Assembly (NCBI RefSeq): GCF_001672975.1 | Contig: NZ_LZKU01000280.1 | Location: 1 to 38,609, forward strand | DNA length: 38,609 nucleotides | Reading direction: 5' to 3' | Source: Mycobacterium sp. 1465703.0 | Lineage (GTDB): Bacteria > Actinomycetota > Actinomycetes > Mycobacteriales > Mycobacteriaceae | Shown here: positions 27,901 to 36,900 of the stretch, in pieces | Layout: each line of letters starts with the position of its first letter | Position numbering within the stretch: position 1 is the first letter of the stretch | Translations under genes and position numbers: made by a program | Notes under the pieces: model-generated | Seen by the model: only the letters and a program-made list of their open reading frames with translations | What the model was told of the DNA's origin: nothing | Database searches by the model: none

Positions 27901-30900
27901 TGGCCTGCAAGCTCACAGACACATGCGGGACCGGGACCTGGACCCGGCCACCCGCCTCCATGCGCGACGCGGCGCCGTGGGTATGCGCGGCCGAAGTTTG
28001 CGACTCGATAGACAGGTCGGTCTCGAACTTCTTGGAAGAGCCTACGAATTCGGCATCCGCCAGCCGCTCCGGCCGGACCGTCACCGTGATCTTGCCGCCA
28101 CGCACCGGTATGTCGTGGCTCCACTTCTGGCCCGACTGGTGAGTGAGCCGGGCGGCCAGTACCCGCGGGCCGAATTCGTCGGAGACGGCCGCCATCGCGT
28201 TATCCAGGGAACTGCCCAGCGCGGCTCGGAGATCGTCGCGGATCGCGTCCAGCAATCCGCTGGGTGGGTCGATTCCGACCAGCATGTCCGAGGGATGCCA
28301 CGCGCTCAGCGACGCGTGCGCGGGCGCCGTCGCCTCAGGCTGCTCGCGCTTCTTCCATTGCCAATCAGGACGATCGGGCACATCGCGAGGCGGCGGCACC
28401 CAGCCGTCCAAAATATCTCTGAGGCCCGGAGTCGTCCAAGGACCGATCTCGTGGGCCGCGTCACTGCCAGCTGTGTCCTGTCGATCGGGCACCAGCGGCG
28501 GCTCGCTGTCCTGGCTCCAGCGGAACAGTCGAGTCGCGCTATCGATAGTCAACCGCCGGCCCGGCAGGCGATCGACGAGAGAGTCGAGGCTAGCGAAGCT
28601 CGCGAGCGTGTCTTGACGACCCGGAGAGTTTCCGCGTCCGCGCTCAGGCACGAATGGCGGCCTCCGGTCAATATTCTCATCCGTTGCGCGGCGGGTCGGA
28701 CTTTCCCGGGAAACGGGACTCGTGGGCCCAGAACCAGGCGGCGATGCGTCGGCAGCGGAGTCGAACCGACCACCAACCGGCGAGGATTCGGAGAGCGGGC
28801 TAGCAAACCGAGGGCCGGAACCGGCGGGCCGCGTGCCCAACTCGGCGGCGTACGAGCCGCCTTCCGGGTCGAGAATTGGGGAAGTGCGGCGAGGGGTGCC
28901 GGGGATAGTCTCCCCCGCGGAATCGATCTTTACCCGGAGTTGAGGCCCCCGCCTCAACAATTGTCTGCGCAGCGGCTCCTCCGGCCTTGGCCGGTCGGAT
29001 GATCCTGGGTCTCGCGCGATGCGGTCGAGGCTCTGCCTACCGGATAGAGGTGGCGCGCCTCTTTCTCCCGTCGGCTCGCGGCTGACCCGCTCCTGCGGCG
29101 CTGGGCTCGATTGCCTCGAGCCAACCGGAGACGGGCGGGCCGTTGGGCTACCCAACCTCCCAGGGCCCGGAAAGGATCCGGTTTGTCCACTATCGCCGAG
29201 CGGGGTAGGAGGGACGCTTGAAACCGGGCTCTCAGTAAGCTCGATGGCTTCCAGTGTCGGCTCACCGGGTGGACTGGCAAGCCGACCGTAAGCGGATCTG
29301 GGCGCGAACGGACCGGTATTGATTTTAAGCCGCATCCGTTCTCCGAGTTGCCTGAGGAACGGATCCCGTGTGGAAGGCGGCGGTGCGATCGCCGGGGTCG
29401 GTGGCGGCGTTTTGATGGGAACGGGTGGGGGCCCGTCAACTTCCGGGAGATGGGGCTGACGTGACACGGGTTGAGGGGCGGCCGGGCGGCTCGGATCGTC
29501 GATGAATCCTGTTTTGGCGTCACGAGTGAACGTGGGCGGCAGATTTTCTTGGTGTTCACGCGCGCCCTCGAGTTCGGAGAGCGGGATGGCGATCTCTACC
29601 CGGAATAGGCCGGACTCGTGCACGGTGGCTCTGGATCCGGTCATGGTGCCGTCCATCCGCACCCAGCCGTCGAAAATCGCCATGGGTTGCTCGAATTTTG
29701 TTGCCACGGCAACGCGTTCCTGATCGCGCTGGCGGTCGTTATCGCGAACGTTGTGGTTGCCGAGGCCGATCGCCTCGGCGAAGCCCGTACCGTTGTTGAT
29801 GTCGGTACGTGCACCGCCCGCACCCAGTAGAACGTCCTGCCTATTCTTTTCGGTTGTGCTCGTCGAGCCCTCGGTGATCTCCATACTCGGGCTCGACAGC
29901 ATCTTGTCGACGACCCGTTTGTAGGTGAGCTTCTCGAAGTCGGCGGTAAATGAAACCTTTGTCTTGGGGCCCGGTCCGGACAGCTCCAAAGTCAGGGGGC
30001 TGTGCTGAGTCATGGACCCAAACGCGCCGCGGATCCGGTTGATGTGAGACTGCCAGATTACACCCGGCCCAATGCTTTTCCATCCACTGCCGAAAGCGCG
30101 GCGGCCCATCGCGTCGACCATGCCGTGCAAGCCACTCACATCAAGATTGATGACCCGGTCCATGCTGCCCAGACCTTTGGCGGCTGGGATACGGTCCGGC
30201 GGTTCGTTGGGACTCCGGTTGTCAGCCGCCCCACCGACTCCAGCGTTGTCGGCGACCCCGGGTGGGCCCGCGCTTGTGCTGTTCGGCATGGCGCCCAAGC
30301 GCCACCACGGTTTCTTGGCAACCGACGAGTTCCGCTCCATTGCAGGCCCATCGCCCCATATGCGTTCGGGCGGGGCCCACACCTCCTTGCCCTTGTAACT
30401 GGTGATGGGCGTAATCTCTGATTTTTCGGTCGTCACGTCGAAGCGGGCTCGGGTCTCGTACACCCCACCTTTGAACGTCGCGGGCTTCCTGGCAGCGACC
30501 GCCGCTTTCTTGGCTTCAGCAGACGGCGCACCCTCCCCCGCAGAAAACGACGGGTCCTTCTCCTTAACAGAGACTGGATCGGGAGTGAGAATCTCAAAGC
30601 GAAGCCGAACCTGACCGTGCCAGGCCTGCCCGGCAGCCGGGTTTTTCAGCGTGTTGCGGACCCGGAACTGGCGGCTGTTCGCTTCACTATTTAACTGACC
30701 TGGTGTCAGCCTCGCATCCAGGCCGCCCTGCGCCTCGGCGACATCGGTACTGCCTTGCCCGCGGGCGCGGCCGGGAACCGGCCACTGATCTGACCGGGTT
30801 ATCGCGTCTTGGTGCGTCCGCGAGGTATCGGCCTCAGTGCCGTAATGGAATTCGGTCTCTTTGGTCTCGCCGGTGGGCCGCATCATCCGTTCGCGCCCAG

Positions 30901-33900
30901 CGCCGCCGTGATTACTGTGTCCGGGTGCGGCCGGAGTGCCAAGCGGTTCGATGAACGCGTGTACTTCCAACCTGGCGCCTGGGATGCTCTTGAGTTCCAA
31001 CACCAGGGGCTGCTTGTTGGTCATTCCGTGCAGGCTGGATTCGAGTTTCTCGATGGTGAGCCATTTTTCGGTCTCGCGCATCGCAAGCTTCGCCGACTTC
31101 TTCCCGAAGGCCTTTTCGAAAGCCGCCCCCAGGGAACGCCTTTCCCCGGCGGTGTCGGCGGTCCCGTCGGGTCGCGCACCCGTGACAAGCTCGCGGATCG
31201 TTTGCGGTCGTGGACCGCGCGGCTTCGGCTGACCCTCCGCGTCGTTTCGAGCGGGTGTGGGTTCGTCAGCCAGTAACCACAGGTTGGTGACGACGTCGGA
31301 ACCGTTGAGTGCGTGGGTGTACTCAACGTGGGGCGGCGCGCTGGGCTTTGGCGCTTGGTCCGACGACCCCAGCTCTGACGGGAGTTTCTGGCGCCCCGTC
31401 AGGTCGTAGTCCTGTACATTGTCGACCACATCGCGGGTCGGGACAACCACCTCGGTGTCGTACAGGAAATCGAGGTGGCCCCCGTCGGGCGAGCCGCTGA
31501 ACCGGTGGGCAATCCTCGCCTCGACCTGGCCCTTGAATCGCGTTGCAGGCTCGGCTGTTTGGCCGCCACTGACCTGACGGTCTGAACGCAAGTTAGTCAG
31601 CCCTGAGTCGTGCGTTCGAGCCCGGATGAACGCCGCGGTATCGCTCGCATTGGGATGGGAGACGTTGGCCTGAACGGCGCCGAACCTCACGCGGCGTTGT
31701 TGGGCGGCGGAGCCGACAGTGTTGGTGTTGTCGGACGTGTGCTCGAATTCGTACTTCGTGTCCCCGGCGAAGTCCAGGCTGGACGCTTCCGATGCGCCAT
31801 TCACCGAAAGTTCGACTTCGAGGGCGCGTCCGAACCTGAGGTGAATGATGTGTTTGATCGTCTGGCCACCGCGCAGCATACCGGGCACTTTGGGACGCAC
31901 GCCGTCGTCAGAGAACAGTGCGGTGATCTGCGCTTCATTGTCCGCCCACACGTTGTGGTCGGTCACCAGCTTTTTGACGTAGTCCAACGCTTTGTCGCCG
32001 GAGCGGAACTTCTCGATCACATCGATACCGCCGAGCACCAGGTGGTCGCCGATCCGGGCAGGTATCTGCGGAGGGCCAGGCTCGGGAGCGTCAGCCTTCG
32101 GTGAATTAGATTTCGGCTCTAGGCCTTTCGGCTCGGAGTACTTCGACTGCTTATCGTTTGATCTATCTGCGTCACCAGGTTGCGGCGTCGCCGTTGAGCG
32201 CTCACCGTGCGCTTTGGGTGTGCCAACTGTCGGAGTGATCGTGGCCGACGTGTGCGTCGTGGTGTCACCGCCAGCCGGGTGGTCCGCCGTCCGCTTGCCC
32301 TTCGCCTTGTCCCGTAGACCACCGTCTTGCTGTCCCGGCTCTTCGCGCGACACCCCGCGCTGGTCCTCGGACGGCGAGGGTTGCGGGTGCTCAGTAGCGA
32401 CGACTGCTGATGCAGGCTTCGGTTCGGCGTCGATCGAATGTTGCTGTGCGCCAGAGTCGGTCGAGGATCCGGTCGCTAGTCGGGCCGGATCCTCCTGCGC
32501 TCTGATGACATGTGGGTCCGCAAACGGATCCTCGGATGCGGTGCCGGCGGGGTGGCTGGTGCTTTCCTGCGCGCTAAGCCGGGACGAATCCGACACCGGA
32601 CTGTGTGGAGCGGGCTGTGCCGCGGGGGGTGAGCCGACAGGTACGTTCTGCTGGCCATGATCCGCATCGGTCGGCTGGCTTGCCGACGTCGGCGGCTGCT
32701 GCTGCGGCACTTCGCGATCCTCGCCCGCCGCTCCACCGAACAAGCTATCGGCAAAAGCCCATGCCGCAGATGGCTCTTGGTACGACGGTGAAACCTCATC
32801 GGCAGTCAGCAGACGCGAACCCCGAGGTGTGGGAATGCCCTTCGTGAGAGGCAGCATCGCCAGCGCCGTGGCTTCGGTGGGATCGGCCGCCAATTCGCCA
32901 CGCTGCGGATCCAGGAACGTCACCCCAAGGGCATCAACCACCGCCACATAGACGTGATTGACATTGCCGTTGCCACCGCGCACCGCGATCAACGCCATCG
33001 CACCCCGCCCGGCCGAGGCCAACGCGTCAGCGGCTGAATCAAAACCGGGAATCAACGACACCTGATGCTCGTCGTCGCGCAGCCTCAGCGACTGACGGTG
33101 GAAATTCAACAGATCCACGCCGGGCAGCCGCTCGGTGGGCGGCGCTTGGAACGACTGGCGTTCACGTTCAGCGATGACGAACGCAATCGCACTCATCACA
33201 CAGTTGGTTTGCGCCTCAGCAGAACCACGCTCCGGATTGACCTTAGTCAGCCACGGATACCGCTTGGCCAGCGAATCCGGAGTGTGGCCATGCGACAGCC
33301 TCGGCCCAACCGATGTGATCCCCGCGTCACCGAACCGGCTACCCGCCAGCGCCCAATCGGTTGGCAGTCCAGATTGGTCCGCCCGCCCAGTCTCGCGGGA
33401 CCCGGATGACCCACCGGCACCGCTCGCCTGATCGTCACCTGAGCCAGGCGAAGGCAGCCCGACGTGGCCCGACGGCCCACCTTCGAACTGTCGCACCGCA
33501 AAGTGAGGATTCGGCGCGTCAGCGACGTGATTATCGTACCCAGACTGCGGCACACTGTGGTCGTCGTTGGGTTCATCGAAATCCAGATCACCCGGATCTC
33601 CTGACGGTTGAGCGAACTCCACGGAGGATTCGGAGGATTCGTCATCCGATGGCGTTGGGACGCTTGGGTTACGAACGGGCCCCAACGGTGAAGGGGGGAC
33701 TATATTTCCGAGACCCGGGTTGAAGTGCTCGTTTTCTCGAAACTCTCCGTACACCGGAGTCGTGCGGCGGGAGGCTACATCGGGATTATCGCGCAGCGCT
33801 TCTCGTGGGAGAACCTCCACCGCACCGACAATGTTTTCCCGCCTGATCCCGCCGGGGAAGGTGATCGCCGCCTCTAAAGCCATTGGCGCAATGCCTTCGG

Positions 33901-36900
33901 TTGCGTTCACATCGATGCCGCCGGGCGCATCGATGGTGTAGCGGTAAACCGGGGCGTCAGGTCGAGAAGGCCCGAGGTAGTTCAAGTTTGGATTGCGGGT
34001 GGTCGGAACTAGACCAGCCAGCGGGGTATGCGCGTTAGCTGGGTTGGGCGCGAAGCCTTGCTCGAAGATGACCTCAGGCGGGCGGCTGTCATCGCGGTAC
34101 AGAAGGTCATTGTCGGCACGGAAGAACAAGCCGCGGGTGGCGGTCGTGATGTATGCATCGAAGTAAGCGAGGGGGTCGACTTCGGGATCTAATTGGGCGC
34201 TCGGCCGAGGTGGTGGGAGCGGGTTTTCGGCCATCCGCGTGCGCAATCCGTCCCAGCTGGCCGCGAATTCCGGGTGCAGGTCAAGGCCGGCTACCTGGTC
34301 CTCGCGAACCCAGTGCGACGAACCTTCCGCGTTCGAGGTGGTTTCGAGAGGATAAGGCGCATCGGCAATCACGGTCGTGTAGGTCCAGTCAATGCCCCGG
34401 GCCCGAGCTGTCACGACCGGCGCGCGCACATTGAATTGGTGCTCGAGCACACCGGCTTCTTCTGCAGACTCCCGCTTGGCAGCATCCTCGGGGGCTTCGT
34501 CCGCGTTCCTCGCTCCGCCCGGCAGGGCCCAAGTGCCGCCGCGGTCGGTCCACGCCGCCCGGTGGTGGAGCAGCACGACTGGTGCACCATCAACGCCCGG
34601 CGCACGCAGCAGCAGCCCGGCAGCGCCGTAACGACCCCAGCGGCGAACCCCGTCGGCGTCGACAACCCAATCGTCACCGTGGCCAACGGCCACCGAGTCA
34701 CGTGTGCGCAGCCGAAACTGGTCGGGTACTTCGTCAGTCGGCGCACTTGTCGACGGACCCGGTTCGGCGGATCGGGTTGATGGGGAGGGCGCCGACTGGG
34801 CGTCACCGGCCGCGCGGTGGTCGCCATGGGGTGCGCTATCGGCGTCGGGCAGGTGACGATCGGTGCTTGAAGACGGTTGCGGCGCATACGGCTCGTCAAT
34901 CTCTGCCGGCCCGCCCCCGCCGGCATCGGTTTGGGAAGCGGCCGGCACTCCGGCACGATGAGGCTCAGCAGGGCGGGACCCAGAACCGCTCGATTCTGCT
35001 GCCCGCCGCACTTCCGGATTCGCCGCATCAGCTGCCCATTTCGGAGGATCCTCGGGAGACGGCTGAGCAGAGGGCTCTTCGAGTTGCTCTGCAGGTTTTT
35101 GACCCGCCTGGCGTGCCAGCCGCCGCAGCGGTACCCACATCCGCTCCGATGTGCGCCTTTCCCTGAGCACGGCTTTCACCGCGTCGTACATGCCCCGTAC
35201 GGCGGCACCGTCGAAGCCCTGCGTGTGCGTTTGACGCACGTCTTCGGGAAGCTCCTCGTAGGCGATAGCAATCAAATCGTCGACATCGGAGGGCAGTTGG
35301 ACAAACCTGTCCCCCAACAGGGTCTTGACCGCGGTGACGACGTTGGCGTACTTGGTGGGATGGGGCGGCAGCCCGCTCGGCGCGTTGGAGTACGGCCCAG
35401 GCCTGCTGGCGTGGCGCGCGCGGTCCGGCCGTTCCAGACCGAGTTGGTCACCCACCAGATCGTGCATATCCCTCGCCAGAGTGGGACTCCAGCCCGAGTT
35501 CAAATAATTCGCGCGCAGATCCTCAGGTAGTGCCACCAAGGCACGGTCGTAGGCGAGGTCGATCCGGTCGTCCACATCGTCGGGCATGCCGTCGCCCACC
35601 GAGTCCTGCAGTTTGCGTCGCGCCTCGGCGGCGATCGCCGCATAAGCGCGATGCCGCGGTTGTGGTCTGCTCAGATCTGGATTCTGCCAGGGATCCTCGT
35701 GGCCGTACGGAGGAGGGGACGCATCGTCCTCGTTCTTATATTCCGGGGGCCCGGGAACTCGGAGACCGTAGAGCGGATCGTCTGGCGGCTCCGACTCCGG
35801 GTCAGCGGCGGGTCCGGGAGAACCGTGGGCGACGCTCGACGCGCGAATCCCGTTGTCGCTGCTATCGATATCGGTCGCCCGGCTCGGCCCCGCCGCACCA
35901 GACCCACCGGCGCGACCGGCTGGCGCCGACCGGTGCGAGCCGACGCCACGCGATGACCCCGCACCATCGGAAGCCAACAGGTCATGTTGATCCTGCTCGT
36001 CACGTCCACGCCCGATCGGCGCACCCGAACCGCGCCGCCGGGTGTTCAGCTCCTCACTGAGCCGAGCAGCCAGCTCCGCAGCGCGACGCACGCGCTCTTC
36101 GGCAGGGAAAGTGGTTGTCGGATCGCCACCGTCGTGCAACACCCGAGCGACGGCCTCAACTATGACTCCGTAGCGCTCCCTGTACTCCTGAGCCTCCGGC
36201 GACGCAGAAGCAGACTGGTCGGTAGGCGGACTGTGATGGTGGGCCTCCACCACGATGGCTGCCGAACTGTACAACCGCTCGGCCTCGCGCTCACCAAGCG
36301 CAAGTTTGCCCCACGCATTCGCGTGGGCTTGAAGCGTGCCCTCCCACTCGGCCCACTTACCCGCATCCATCGACGGCACCACCTGCCCGCCCAAAGACGG
36401 CATCGGCTCGCCCCGCGAGGACATCGCTGCCACATTCTCGTGCCCCAACGATCCTGTGCTGGTGGAGGATTCACCGCGCAATACACTCAGTGGCGGAACA
36501 GCCCCACCACTGCCGTCGGGCTCGTCCTCGGGGCGACCTCCACGCTGCCCGGATGCATACGGATGCACCGATTGTCGAGCGCGTTGCCGGCGCGAGCTCG
36601 ACGCCTGCCGCCCCCCAGGCTGCTGCTCCGGTGGGACGCTACCAGCACTACGTTGTTGCGATACCGACTCAGCCGCCAGCGCCTGCTCCTGATAATGGCT
36701 CGCCGTGACGTACTGAGTCGATGGCGCCTCAGTGCTGATACCGACGCTGGGGAGGCCCCCCATCGGCGCAACTGATTGCGATTGCGGTGGATAGTAACCA
36801 AGTTGTGGGCGAACAGGGAATAGGTCCAGTTCCAGATGTTGCAACACGTGTGCGCGGGCTGCCGCAAGAAGCTGAGCCACGTCGGAGTACATGTGCGGCC

